Counted from the stretch's first letter, positions 13,001-28,000 are shown. The stretch: DNA of 64,000 nt from Pagrus major (GCF_040436345.1 NC_133223.1:28614910-28678909); one strand, 5' to 3'. Made by a program: numbers and translations. The notes: generated from the sequence alone by a model not told the origin.

Positions 13001-16000
13001 GGGGAGAAAGACACCAATAGAAATCGTATTAAGAAAAATTGAAAACAGACCTGAAAGTCCACTGGTACAAAAAAGGTCAATCATCGTGCAAGACCTTCCT
13101 CCTCAACCTCCTCCTAAAGCCTCAAGGATGTCGCCGGTAACTCCAATGGAGGAGAAAATGGAAGTGGAGCTATCTAAACCCGCCTTAAAGATAAGAATCC
13201 CCGCTATTATTGTTGAAGATGAAAAAATGGAGGAGGACGTTCCTGTAAAGACGAGTGAGCCTCAGCAGATTAGTACTGGTGCCAAAGAGGGACAACAGCC
13301 GAAGACCAAAGGAAAGAAACGTCGCACTCGACCCTTGTCTCCAGAGTTAGGTTAGATTTGTTTTGCTTCTTTCAATTCACTTTCCTAAAGCGTCGTGTGA
13401 AGTTAAATTAAGCAATTACTCATTCCTTACTCAGGGGCTTTCTTCTAATTTGATCACAGAAAAAAACATGACTTCAGGCTTGTGTTTTGTTAAACCGTGC
13501 AGATTCGTCAGATGATTCTTATGTGTCTGCTGGAGAAGACCCAATGGAGGCCCCTGTGTTTGAGTTTCCCCTCCATGACGCCGTAGCATCTGCTGGTGCA
13601 GATGTGCTACTAAAATGTATCATTGCCGGCACCCCAATTCCTGAAGGTGACATGTTGTACTTTGTGTTGTAACAACAAAAACCTCGAGGGTAAATATGAA
13701 TTGTATAATTTAGCAATAATTTGCCTTTTCTGCCATCTCTGTTAAAGTTACCTGGAGGAGAGACAACACTGAAATCACCAGCTTTGCACATTACACAGTC
13801 AAAGTGGAGGGTGAACGACATAGTCTGCTCATCAAATCAGCTAGAATAAGTGATGGAGGAAAATACTGTGTGACTGCTGCTAATCAGATGGGCAAAGCGT
13901 CCAGCAGTGCTACCCTTATAGTCAAAGCAGGTAAGTTTTTACTTTTGTGACTATATACAGAACTGATTAATGGATATTTATTGTTCTTTTTCTTATTTCT
14001 GATTCTTTGAAACTTGAAACCTCATTTTAAAGTTAAAATGTTTTCATCTACAGTTCAGGTTTTGATTGTGTGTTTGGCGCAGACATTAACAAAAAGAGTT
14101 TTTTTAATAAAAAGCATCACGCTGCTGCGACCGATGCTCATAAATATCTCTGCCCGTTGAACCTGGATGAAGTTATTTATTCTCGTAAACAGAGAATTGT
14201 TGTGTGTTGTGTTTCAGCTGATTTCTCTCCTGCTCCTTCGTCATTATCTCTCTGAGCAAAATGTCTGTGCCATATATTCCAGCTGAACAACCTCACTTAT
14301 AGTTACCATAGCAACTCAGAGGCGAAACTGAACCTATAATTTGCCCACTGAGGCTCCCTGACTCCACCCACTGTGAATCCACTATTGTTTAGATAACATA
14401 TTTGACATCTCAGATTCTAATTATATTTTAAGGGGTTGCTTTGTTTTTTCTTTTCTTTGTTTGTTTCTTTTTTTTTTTTTAAATACACGAACCCCTTGAT
14501 CTCCTGTTTTCTCATCAACCTGTGCTGTCAGTCAGAAAAAATAAAGTTTCCAGAGTGAGCTGGATTGTACGAAACTACAAAATGAAACATAACGTAACAC
14601 TGTTGTTTTTTTGCAGAGACTGCACAAGAGCCGAGGGGAAACCTTGGTGTGCCTATGGATATCAGCAGCCCTATTACATCTGATGAGGAGTATCTCAGTC
14701 CCCTGGAGGAAAGCATGGATTTTGGAGGGCCAGAGCTGAGGCGAAGCATTGACTCACGATTCAGGAAACCCCCTGCATTCCTGGTGAGACCGTACAGAGC
14801 TAGGCCTAATTGTCTTCTCCTTTTAGAGTATGGCATATCTATTTTTAGCATTGACACTCACTCAACTGCATTTTGACTGGTTGGTTGCAGACTATTGCAT
14901 GAAAATGTTCTATGTACAGGATGTCCTTGATTCTGTCTATAATAATTCATCCCATCAGCACATCTGTCGATTAAAACTTGCAGGTAAGATGCATCTCTCG
15001 GCTTTTAACTTACATTACATCTCAAACAGGTAACAATGAGTGATCAAGCTGTCATTGAAGGACAGGAAGTCACCATGTCTGTCCGAATAAGTGGACAACC
15101 CAAACCCATGCTCTATTGGTAGGTCCCCTCACTTCATCAAAACTGCTCAAACTCATTGCGTGCATGGGACATGGAAAAGACTTTTCTCTGTATCTGTGCC
15201 TCACTGCATACGTTTGCTCAGGAGCATGCTGCTTTATTGCATCTGTTAAAGGAAGTGGAAGCTTAATGTTTACTGCCTAACAATCTCCAGGCTGACAGAA
15301 AGAGTCTTAATAGGGAAAGGGGATGAATAACACGCTTCCCCCAATTACCACGGAGCTGCTCAGTGCCCAGAAACACAAATGTCTCGCTGAACTAATGAGC
15401 CCTTCGACAACAATCTGGAATTCACATACAGTGTTGAAGGCATCCAAAAAAAGAGCCAGACCTGATTGTACTTCTTTCTTCACCGTGGTCAGATCCTTTA
15501 TTGTTTATAGAGCCCTTCCTCATGTCAGCCAGTGGTTCTTTATTGCTCTTGTTAGCTGCTGCAGCAGCTCCAAAGAATGAGGCTGAAGATATGTTCCATA
15601 TTTTTCTCATCCCATAAAAAGACCAAAGCCGGATATGCCTTATTCCTCTGTGCAATACAGCTCAGTTGTTGTTGTGAAACTACTAAATCACTTTACTGTT
15701 AACTGCTCCTTCAGTACAGTGAGCATTGGCACTATGTTTGATTTTGAGTCAGTCCCACATGCACCATCCTGCTGCTGTAAATACTCACAAATGCACCATC
15801 TATGGTGTTGAATTAAAAATACTTTCTCACACCTCTCAATAGTGTGAGAAAGGATGGAGATGGTTATGATTATTCAGCACGGCTTACTAGTTTTCTCCGT
15901 TTTGCATTAGTACTAGCTCATTTTACTGATGAGGGTAACAGGGCATGCTCTGGGCCAGATGAGACGTGCATGAAGCACAAGGCAGGATCTGTTTTGTATA

Positions 16001-19000
16001 TACCCTTATAGAGTGTTTTGAATTCAAACAAATGATCACAGATCAACATTTACATTTTTCCTGCGTCCTAATGGTAGCTCAAATTTCAAATAAAAAGTTA
16101 CAGATGAAATGTGTTGACAGATGGACTAACACATTGCAGGTTTTGGTCTTTTCATGGGAGACAAGAATAGGCTGAATCACTCTGGCATGTTCTGTCATTG
16201 CAGTTAGTCATGACTCTCGAGAGACAATAGCAGAAAAGAAGGAGCTAAACATAATACTGCCAGTCCTGGTAATAATAACGTATCCAACCCCACACCCACT
16301 TTTATACCACCCAGAATAGAGCTTGCAGTTGAAGGAGTGTGTGCTTGGTCATCCTTCATCGCATATATTAAACTGAGTGGCGTATGAGTGATTCATCTCT
16401 TGTTTTTATAACATAGCAACAATTGTTCCGTTATTTCTGCTCCATTGTAGGCTGAGGGACAGAGTCACGGTGAAAACGGGCCCACGTCACGTCGTGCGTG
16501 AGACGGAAGATGGCACTTTCCAAATGACCATCAAGTCCGCAGTGAGATCAGACTCTGGGATTTACACCTGTAAGATCATTAATGAGTACGGCACAAAGCA
16601 GTGTGAAGGAAAGCTGGAGGTAAAAGGTACGCTTCTTTTTGAATCTACAGGTGTTCGCTGTTACTTTTTAACGAATCAGAAATACAGATTTTCCCTCTTA
16701 CCTGTAGTGCTATTTATCCAATAGCACTACAGGTAAGAGGGAAAAAAGTGTTTTTGATTGTGGGGTGAACTGTCCCTTTAAGAATCTACAAATCGTACAA
16801 TACCATATATGTTAACTTCTTCTGGTGGATAATAAATCTGTTTTTTGTTACTCTGTCATGAAAAGTATTTGCTACTGCAAAAACACTCCTGCCACTAGTT
16901 TGTTTATTAGACAGCACCCGTACACTGATGCCATAAGTCCAAGTAAATAAAACATTTGCCTATGCATGATCTGATATCGCCATGTTGGTGTTGTTCCTGG
17001 AATATCATAATTAATATTGCTCGTTGGACCAAACCAATCAAGTTCTCATAATGTCATAGCTTCACGACTCGGGCAAAAAAAAAGACCGAAAAAATACGCA
17101 CATGGAAGAAGTTATCCGTGTTTAATGTTATGAAAGTAAGAATCTTTATTTGATCACAACTATGTACAATATAGTGAAACTGGTTCCCTGCATTTAACCC
17201 ATCCTGAGGAAACAGTGGGCAGCAGTTGTGCCCGGGGACCAACTCCAGATCTGAGCCAGGTCCTTGGTCAAGGGCACTGACTGGAGAATTAACCTAGTGT
17301 GCACATTTTGATGGTGGGGAGAAACCGGAGTACTTGGAGCAAACCCACGCAAGCACGGGTGGAACATGCAAAGTCTGCGCAGAAAGGCCCTGCCCCATCG
17401 GGATTTGAACCCAGGACGTATTGTATCGTATCGTATCGTATCGTATCGTATTGCATCATTTCATATCGTATCGTGTCGTACCTTCCTGCTGTGAGGCAAC
17501 AGCGCTAACCACTGTGAAAAAGTGAAATGAAAAAAAAAAGTGAAAAGAAACGCAAAATAACAAGCGATCAAAGTTTACAATAAGTAAACAGTATACTGTG
17601 GTCTACATTGGATACAAACCCCTTTCTGCTGAGTGAGAGTTCTGCGCTTAGCCCACTCAGCCACAACAGCGTTTCCAGATGTGAGTTGCTTCCTCTGAAT
17701 TTGAAATGATGGTCCTGGAACAATGCTTAAACAAGACACAAAAGTTATGAAATCACAACAGTTTAAGTGATCAGTTGCCCTGATGGTCCTGGAACAACAC
17801 AAATTATCATGCTATAGGAACAAACACGGCGATATCAGATACACTGACTGGTATCACTTAACAGCACTCTTTACAAAATGTATTTTATCTCCACCCAGCA
17901 CCACCAGTTGAGCCGGGTCTGGCTGTCATCCGCTCGGTCAGGGACATCACGGCCAAGGCTGGAGAGACAGTTTTGTTTGAGTGTCATGTCATCGGACCGA
18001 AGGACACCGATGTGGACTGGCTGGCAGATGGGAAACTGATCCAGCCGGCATTGCTCAACTGTAAGATGCACTTTGATGGAAGAAAGTGCCGCCTGCTGCT
18101 CAACTCCGTCCATGAGGACGACAGCGGGACGTACATGTGCAAGCTAAGCACGGCTAAGGGTATGATTCAAGATTAAACATCACAGTCTGTGTGATGTCAA
18201 ATTAATTAATTTATTGTTCTGTCTGCCTCTTCTGCTACTTATGAATTAACATTTTTACTCTTCAGAGGAAGTGACATCATGTGGCAAACTCAAAGTCATC
18301 CCTTCAATTGAACCTCTCTTCACCCGTAAGCTGGACGTTCTTGAAGTCATCGAGGGACGAAATGCTCGATTTGACTGTAAAGTCAGTGGGACGCCGCCTC
18401 CTAAGGTCACCTGGAGCCACTTTGGTAGGGCTGTATATAGATTTTATTATTATAACGTTTAACCAGACCATCAGTGCCCTTTGTGAAATTGGGGTTTCCC
18501 CTTTTCCTTTACTTTTTTCTTTCATTTCTTACCCTCTCTTTTCTGTTCAGACCATCTACTAAAAGAAAGTGAGGACATTCGTATTCTTCAGGAGGGCGGC
18601 CGCCACTCTCTCATCATTGCTCATGTGACCAGTGAGGATGAGGGTTTTTTCACGGTCACGGCCCGTAACAATCACGGCGAGGCAGAGAGCTCCGCCGAAC
18701 TTTACATACAAGAACCCCGGCCAGCCATCTCCTCACAGATGTAAGAGCGTGTTAATCTTTCACTGTTGCTGCTTATGGGTTAAAAAATGTAATTTCTATG
18801 CAGTAACTGACATTTATTCTCTTCCCTTCAGGGCTAAGCTGGAGAAGATGCCATCGATCCCAGAGGAGCCGGAGGTCCCAGAGAATGAGGTGGAACGTTT
18901 CACCATGCCCGACTTCATCAAACCGCTTTACGACCTGGATGTGATCGAGGGAAAGGAGGCTGTGCTCAAATGTAAAGTGGCTGGTTTGCCTTACCCCACC

Positions 19001-22000
19001 ATCGTCTGGTTCCACAACGGCAAAAGGATCGAGAGCACCGAGGACAGAAAGATGACACAGTGTAAGTGGATTAATGTTCAATCAATGTTCAAGCATTTAC
19101 AAAGCTATTAAACTCTGGGCTATTTATTCCAGGCTGCTCTTATTTTGCATTTTTATTGGAAGTTAAGGGGAAATTAATATTTTAATGAAAATGAAAATGA
19201 AGCAAGAAATTAATCAATTGAATGTAGGAAAGAAAACTTTAATATTAAATGACTATGACCCTGTTATGGCTGTACAATGGCATTAATCACCACATTATCA
19301 ATGCAGTATATATTCTATTAATGAATTCATAAGAAGAAATGTTTTTGTTAATGTTTGCTCAAAGAGTCTAACTGACCAGTACACTTCATAGCCTTTCTTC
19401 TCTGCTTTCTCCTGCAGTCCGTGACGTCCACAGCCTGGTCATCCGCTCTGTGTGTCATGCACACGGTGGTGTCTACAAGAGTGTCATCTCTAACAAAGTT
19501 GGCAAGGCCACCTGCTATGCTCATCTCTATGTCACAGGTGACTTTCATTCATTTTTCGGCTCGCAGCTCAACAAAAACCCAAGGGGCCTCATGCAAGATC
19601 CAGGTATGATCTGATGCTACTTCAGAGGCAGCTGTACTATTATTATTTTCTTGTCTCTTTTTAAAATATTCTCAACAACAGAGAGGTCTATTAATAGGAC
19701 TACATGTAATTACATCTGACAGCAGTACTTGAAAGTACTTGAAAGGTAATATTTTTGTCAATGAAATTTGCCCAAAAATGGAGCAGAACAGGCAGTCCTG
19801 TGTGACAATTGTAGGGCTTTAGATAATGCTAATGAGGAAATCTCACAAATCCACAACTCCTGATGAACAGATGGCATTCATCAGGCTGAAACGAGCAATT
19901 TCCGACAAATGCACAGGCAAGGGCAGATCAGAATCATTTATGGACCTCTAATGCCATTGTGATAATTTCCAGATATCCTGCCCGACCCTCCTGATGGGAC
20001 TCCAGTGATAGAATCCATCACCGGTAAAACCATCACCTTAAGCTGGAAGAAACCAAGGAGGCTGGACCCTTCCATTGGTACGCAAGATTGATATTTTAAA
20101 TTGATTTGTTCATCAGATTAAAAAAGGAAATTAGATTTTTATTTCAAGGACTTATCCCACTGTGTGAAAGCTCATCTGACAAAAGATCTCTAACGCAGAC
20201 CAAAGACATAAAGATCTTTAACAGTCTACTGTTGTAAAATGTCATTGACAGATGGATATACATTTGTAGATTTATATGCTTTCTACACTGACTGATAGGG
20301 AAATGGATCTCATTTTAAGATCTTCATATTAGTTTCAACATTGTGGTGCAGAATTTTGCATTAAAACCCCTTTTCTTTTAGATCCCAGCTCCCTGATGTA
20401 CGCCATCCAACAACAAGCCCTGGGCTCCATCCAGTGGACCATCATAGCTTCTGGCCTGAAGGAGACCACCTACACCATCACCACCCTCTCCAAAAGTGTG
20501 CGCTATGCTTTCAGGATCCTGACCATCACCTCCAAAGCCTTCAGCAAGCCCTCATCTGCCACGGACCCAGTGCAGCTCCTGGACAGAGGTACATTCAGAT
20601 TCATAGAGCATCCGTCCATCTTTAAATCTGCGTGACCTGTTTATTAAATATTATCTGTGCGCACATTGTCTTCCAGGTGCCTATCTTCAGGAGGCTCCAG
20701 TGATTATTGATAAGCCAGACATTGTGTATGTGATGGAAAACCAGTCAGTCGCCATCACAGTCACACTCAATCATGTCAACGCTGCAGTCATCTGGAAGAG
20801 GTATCTGTCTCTTTGTTGTCAAGCTTCTTATTAGTGTGTCTTTTTCTTTATTTTTTTGTTTAGAAAAAGAAAATATGAGTCAAAAAGCAACTTACTTTCC
20901 CAACAACTGTGTCTCCAACATATGCATTGTATTTCTATACAGTCGCTGTTGTTGTTGTTGTTGTCATTAAACAAATAAAAACCTTGTGAAAGGTTCCCAA
21001 TGGTTTAATGATCGGTTTATACTGCAGTTGTAACTGTAGATTTTAACATCCATGCTGTTATCACATGATAAGCTATTTAATTAAGTCAAATGAGGGTGAG
21101 GTCACCACCTAGTGGATCAAGGGTATTACAGGACGGTCGGGGTGTATGACCGACGAGGCATAAATACAGTATGACAGTGCAAACAGGCAGCTGTTTAATT
21201 CCAAGTGATTATCAAAGATTCCAGGACAGTGACAAAAGGGTCTATCGTTGTACCCTGGCTTAACACTCTAGCAAGAGCCAAACCTCCACTGCTCTCCTAT
21301 CGACAGTGGATTTATCTTTGTTGACAATATAAATACTTTTTCTGCAGGAGGGGAGCTGTTCTGTCCAGCAAGCCAGGCCTGTACGAGATGACAATGCCAG
21401 ATGACGACCAGCACACGCTCAAGCTGCTCAAAGTGAAGAGTGCTGACATCGGAGAGATGATGTTTCTGGCCTCCAACAAATATGGCAGTGACAGCTGCAC
21501 CTTCAATGTGGAGATAGCGGGTAGGCAGTAGATTCATTTATCATTCGTTTATCTGTCTAAACGTGATGAAATTTGGTATTTTACCTTCGCGACTCCGTCC
21601 GCAGCTCCACCAACGTTTGAAACTATCATGGAGGACTTGGATGTCCGTACTGGGGAGACCCCTCGCTTTGCTGTGGTTGTGGAGGGCAAACCTGTTCCCG
21701 ACATACTCTGGTTCAAGGTTTTTATCCGTTTTTAAACTTTTAAAATTGAAATGTACCCAAGTAGATTGTTTTTTGTAATAAATCTTCAAAGAACCTTTGC
21801 TGAAATTTACAGTGTTTGCTTTCAGAATGACATCCTGCTGTCGGAGAGCGGTCATTACACATTTGTGTACGATGATAATGAATGCTCCCTGGTGGTCCTA
21901 AACGCTCGTCCAGAAGACTCCGGTGTTTACACCTGCACTGCGAGGAACTTGGCAGGATCTGTGTCCTGTAAAGCTGAACTCACCATTCATGAAGGTAAGA

Positions 22001-25000
22001 GGTCGACAAAAAAGCTATAAAATCTAACAATCTCTGACTGAAAGAAACTAACCTGAAGTAACATCCAGTCTTTTGTGTGATTAGATGTGCATTTACCTTT
22101 TATCCAATTAAAAAACTTGCTCATCACTGCAGCTAAAGTCAAAGAGGATCCGATGGAAGATGAGCAGACTATTCTGAGGAAAATGCGCAGACTGACTGAC
22201 CACTATGACATCCACAATGAAATTAGAAGGTGAGCGATTTTTAAGGACACATCTAGTGCCATATTTCGATGCAAGAGAAATGTGTCATCATGCTGTTCTG
22301 AACAGATCGAGAATTATTTCAGATTTAAGTGTTTTCCTCCTGATTTTTTTCCTCCAGAGGTGCGTTTTCCTATATAAAACGTGTGACGCAGAAGGTGGGC
22401 AAAATGGAGTATGCTGCGAAATTTATTTCCACACGGGCCAAGAAGAAGGCATCTGCTCTGAGAGAGATGAACCTGCTTTCCAAGCTGGACCACGAGAGAG
22501 TCCTCTACTTCCATGATGCCTTTGAGAAAAAGAATGCAGTCATTATCATCACTGAATTGTATCCTTATTATGCAGTGAGAACACAGAGTACTCACTCTGG
22601 TGCAGAATACACAATTAGCCTTTGAAAGTAAGTGAAATGATCTGAATTAAAACGTTTTTTACTGTCACTGCACGCTTTGTGTTGTTCTGAAAAGCTTTTC
22701 ATAAGAAAATACTCTCTTGTTAAAAGTGGAATAAAGATGCGTACGTACTGTTAAGCCTTAATTCATCTTTAAAGATGCCACGAGGAGCTGCTTGACAGAT
22801 TTATAAAGAAATCTACAGTAATGGAGTCTGATGTAAGTCCTTTTTCTTGACTGACCGGCAAATCTCAAACTAAACATTTCGGGGTTGATTTCAATGTAGT
22901 AATCACATGTATGTAATTTAAAGATCTAATAAATAACAGCTGTACTGCCACGTTTGTGTTCTGGGATCACCAGGTGCGTTCATGTATAAGACAGCTGCTT
23001 GAGGGACTGGATTACCTTCATCATCTAAACATCATACACCTGGACATCAAGGTAGCTACTCATGGATCCTCAGTCATTGTCACTGTTTCATGTAAAAGCT
23101 TTATATTAAAAAGAAATCTTCAAACTCGCACTGGTACTGTTTTTCACTGTTTTTTTCTGGTGGCAGAAATAATAAAATATATTTTTTTTATTCTCTCCGA
23201 AGCCTGATAACATCCTCATGGCGGACCCCCCTAGTGATCAGATCCGAATCTGTGACTTCGGCAACACGGTGGTGTTCACACCCGATGAGGCTCAGTACTG
23301 CAAATATGGCACACCAGAATTTGTTGCACCAGAAATTGTCAATCAGACCCCTGTGTCAAAGGCATCAGACATCTGGTAGAGTACCTCTTTAAATTACACC
23401 CCAACAGTCTGTTTGTTTTGTCTTTACCCACTACCTTTTTCTAATTATCTTCTTTATTTTCCCAGGCCAGTTGGAGTTATTGCATATCTGTGGTGAGTAA
23501 GATCATTGTCATTATAATAATTGATTTTTTTCATGATTAAACGTATTCCAGGATGCTGACGTCAGTGTCAGTTTATGACATGTTTGCCTATTCAGGCACA
23601 ATTCAAAGGCTTGCTACTAAATGTAAGTATTTCCTTATGTTATCAGTCTGACAGGCGTTTCTCCATTCGCTGGAGAGAACGACCGCAGCTCCGTACTGAA
23701 CATCAGGAACTATAATGTGGCCTTCGAGGAGAGCATGTTTGCTGAGCTTTGCCGAGAAGCCAAAGGGTTCATCATAAAGCTGCTGGTAGCAGACAGGCTG
23801 TGAGTAACACTGCTGGATCTTTTTTTTTTCAAGGTTTAATTTGTATCAGTAAACTTTACAGAAAATAACTCGACACAAATACAAACATCACGTCAACAAA
23901 GAGATAATGACATGAATTGCGCTGTTTGTCCTTGCAATAGACGCTGCATTCACTACTCTCAGGTTTAATATCATATTTTTTAGATTTTCATGTAATATCA
24001 AAATGTTTTTATTTAGTATTTCAAATTTTCTATTTGATATGTTTATCCTTTATGGCTTATTTTTATTATTTAAGTTTTTATATCATTTCTTCAATTTACA
24101 AAGCTGGTAAACAACTCTGTAAGAATGACTCACTGTCATTGAAGCCACAACATTTTCTAACTGTGTTTTTACATACTTGATCAGGAACTGTTTCTCTATG
24201 CAAAGTCGCTCATGTTAATCATTTTGTCTGAATATTAGATGCTTATCAAATGAACATCTGGTATCATACTGTCTTCCTCTGGTGCTTTTCATTTAGAGTT
24301 GGCTTAGACAGTGCAGTTTATTAAGCCATATAATGTAACAAATGTTCATGAACCTGGAAAACTGAATTACGTCTTAATGTCTCTCTAGGAGACCTGATAC
24401 TCAGGAATGTCTCCGACACCCCTGGTTCAAGGTAAGACGAGGCCAGTGGCACTTCATGCTACACTGATAACCATTCATAACCTCTTTCTGCATTAATTTC
24501 TACTTGACAATACTGAGCAAGGTCCCATTCTTAATTTCATTACAGACACTTAGCAAGGGGAAGGCCATAAATACAGAGGCCCTGAAGAAGTTTGTTTCTC
24601 GCAGAAAATGGCAGGTGAGAGATGTTATATTTACTATTTGGGTTTTCTACACAGCATTATTCCTTTATGCCTGTAAATTGTTAAATGGCCACGTTTTTCC
24701 ATTTTTTTATGGTATCAATTTTCCTTTTTTCACAGCGTTCACTAATCAGCTATAAATCAAAGATGGTCATGAGGTCCATACCCGAGTTGCTAAACGATTC
24801 GTCCAGCCATATCTCCATTGCAGTACCCAGGCACCTTAAAGAAGGTTCACCTTTGCCATCATCATCCTCTGATTCTGATGAAGACATTGATGAATTGCCA
24901 TTTATTCCAATGCCGCTTAACATGGAATTCTCCGGATCGAGGAAGTCGCTGAATGACATCCAGACCAGCGAGCAGGAAACAGGAAAGCAGGATGGAACCA

Positions 25001-28000
25001 GTAAATGGTCTGGATCTCCTGTTCAAGTCCAGGAGGCGATGGAGTGTGAGCCAAAACAAACGGAAAAAGAGGGGGTTGAATCAACGGGTAAAAGCCGTCA
25101 GCGGAAAAGGTCATCACAGGACAATGACAAGGGTTCCTCAGATGAAGAATCACCTGGCGAATTACCGCAAAAGTCAGAGATGACTAGAAAACCCCTGAGA
25201 AGGGGTTCAAGCATGGAGTCAGACAAACCAGAGGGGGGACGGCGAAGAGGAGAGCTAAGACGTGGAGGCTCAGCGGACAGTGCACTGCTGCTCCGGATTA
25301 CACCTGAGGAGGGACCTGAAGAAGGAAACCAAGAGGATGGCAGGAGAGTCCTCAAGAAAGCCGTCTCTATGGAACTACCGAGGAGAAGCACCAGCCCAGG
25401 AACTGCCAAGATGAGTCAAGAAGATTATGCTCTGAAACTGGAGATGATGAGGCAGCGACTGCTTCGTGGTGGCTCCGCGGACAAGAAGATGAGTGGACTG
25501 AGAGGACCTCTGTTGGAAACATTAGGAATGGGAGATGAAAATCGTGCAATATCCTCAGATCGCTACTCTCGTACTGCTCGTTTGGGCCCACCTCCGCTAA
25601 TTAGAGCCGTATCGAGTGATTCAGCAAGGGACGAAGTTCCTAAACCCAAAGTTTTGCGCAAAACTGCATCTTTCAGTCAGGGTGATTCAGAACCCATACC
25701 TTTACACCGCCGGTTAGGAGCTCCCTTGGAGATTCCCTTGGCACAGGTAGAAGAGAGAAGACTCAAAGAGGCCATATCTATGTCATCTCTCACTGAGCAA
25801 ATCAAGCTAGACTCCCGTCCAGTGACTCCCAGGGAACCTTCGCCAAGACCACCGACACCAGAGTCCATGATGCAGGAAAGTCCAACCAAAACAGAAAGCG
25901 AGGAATCATTTATGGAGAAAGAGACGAAGTCTGATGAGGCTATGAATGAAAAGATGGATGGGCTGACAACTGATAGCAATTTTGATGAGAGATCGAGCAC
26001 AAGTGGTTTCTCAGAGAAGGATATGAGCATATCAGAAGAACCAATGATTGAATCAGAGTACATGGGCCAGAGAATTCCTACACCTCCTCTTGCAGTTCAG
26101 AGCTCTAAACTAGAGGAAAAAATGGAGGAAGAAGAAAGAGAAAAAGAGGAAGAAGTAAAGGAAGAGATTATGAAAGAAGAAGAGGAAAGAATTGTCAGTG
26201 TTGCTGAATTAAATGCTAAAGAAAATGAAAAGGTTTCTGAGGAAAAGATTGAAGAAGAAGTAAATAAGCCTGCTAAGTCTTCTGACATTATGATAACCAC
26301 AAGCTCTGTTATGGTCAGACCAACACAAGAATATTCTCATAGCTCAGAAAATGTTGTGTCAACTTATGTGCCACCTTCGCTTCCTTCTCGAGTTGTTCTT
26401 CCAGATGGAAGGACTTCAGCATATGCCAGTATTATGCAGACCATCATGGTCCCTTCACTTCAGCCTGTCAGTGAAGAATCTTTAGGCCCCTCTTCACCTG
26501 TTGTTGTACCAGCCACCTCACCATTTTCAACATCCTCACCTGCCAGCTTACCTGGTCAACTAAAGCCAGTCATCATATCAACCACTGAACACCCTGCTGT
26601 ATACTCCAGGGTAGCATCGCCTGAAATGATCACAAAAGAACCGAGTCCACCATTGACTATCACACATTCCTCATCCCAACAAGAGCTCCCACCAGGAATG
26701 GACCTTGAAGACATTAGCTCTGAAGAGGTATTTGAGGCTCGCTTCAAAAAACGTGAGTCTTCCCTCACGAGAAGTCTGAAATTTCTGTCACGGTCAAAGA
26801 ATGAGGAAAAAGCACAAGCAGACTCTACAGAGTCAAGTGAGGAGATATACAGACCTGGGCCAATTGGTGCGCCATTGGAATTATCACAGAGGAGACTTGA
26901 AGAGAAATCAAAGTCAGTCCAGGACCTTCGTGAAGCTCAAAAGGACCAAGGCTTTATGAGAAGGCTCTCTTTGCGCCTGAAGAGAACTCCGTCTGCTGAG
27001 CGCAAGGAAGAAACGACCAAAGACGAAGACTCATTTGCTTCGAGACGTAGGCTTTCTTGGACCCTCGGCAATAGAGGGTCACAGGAAAAGAAAGAAGTAG
27101 AGATGACCCGCATGGATGGTGGAGGTGATGCAGTGACGGAACAAGATGAAAAGGATCCTAAGAAACCTTATGAGTCACCGGCCTTGGCAATGCGCAGAAA
27201 GATTGAATCAACAGTGGCTGGTATCTCCACAAGAATTCGCAGCTACTCAGAGGAAAGGAAAGCATCACAGGACAAAGACACAAAGAGGACACCCATTCTT
27301 TCCATGCTTCGGCGTTCAGCGTCCGAGAGCCGTGGTCCAAAGGTTCCCAGTGTCCCTCAGAACCAGCTGGCATCTCAGGCCAGCAATGGTGCCTCAACAG
27401 AGTCTCTGGACTCTATGTCCAGCCTCAAGTCCGACACATCAAAGGGTATGAAGACATTACTTACACGTCTTATTGAAAATTTGACTCCATGTTTGACTAT
27501 AGAGTAATATCAATCTAAAATGCATGATGATTGATTTGTGGATTGGTTGATTTTCTTGCTTGCAAAGGTGTGGAGGCTGAGCGCAGATCCCGCTGGGATC
27601 GGTGGGGTCTGACCAGAGGGAGGCGAGACAAGACAGTATCACAGCCTGACATACCAACAGCAATCTCCAGAGACGGTAGTTCACTACGGTCACGCCAGTA
27701 CTCCAAACTGGCTTCTGGTAAGTCACGCAAGAGTGTACAGCATATGAAGAGACTGTGATTGCACGGTGTCAATGGGAGTTATAATGAATCGTTTTCTTCT
27801 TTTGCGTTAGATAAGAGGAACAAATTCATATCAGTCCATTAAATGTGAGGCAAAAGCCAGCAGCCGGTTAGCTTAGCTTAGCAGAAGGAGTGGAAACGGC
27901 TAGCGTGGCTCTGTTCTTCTCCTTCATCACCGTGAGGTTGCCAGGTAACCAGCTAACACTTCAGGAAGTGGCTGCTCCCAGCCAAGAAATAGTCTGGCAC

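Larger units (their letters stand above)
16627..17898 (+). other. speg intron 9 with several repeats
   Basis: 1272 bp between the Ig3 and Ig4 exons. It holds a perfect 26-bp hairpin (16689-16745) followed by the repeat-like 'GGGGTGAACTGTCCCTTTAAG', a dispersed repeat (about 17140-17515) and a CGTAT-type microsatellite inside it. No exon-like sequence was found between them. Confidence 0.8.

Noticed and set aside
17415..17480. TATCG-type array as a CRISPR or satellite
   Set aside because: Pentanucleotide microsatellite without spacers, inside a dispersed repeat.
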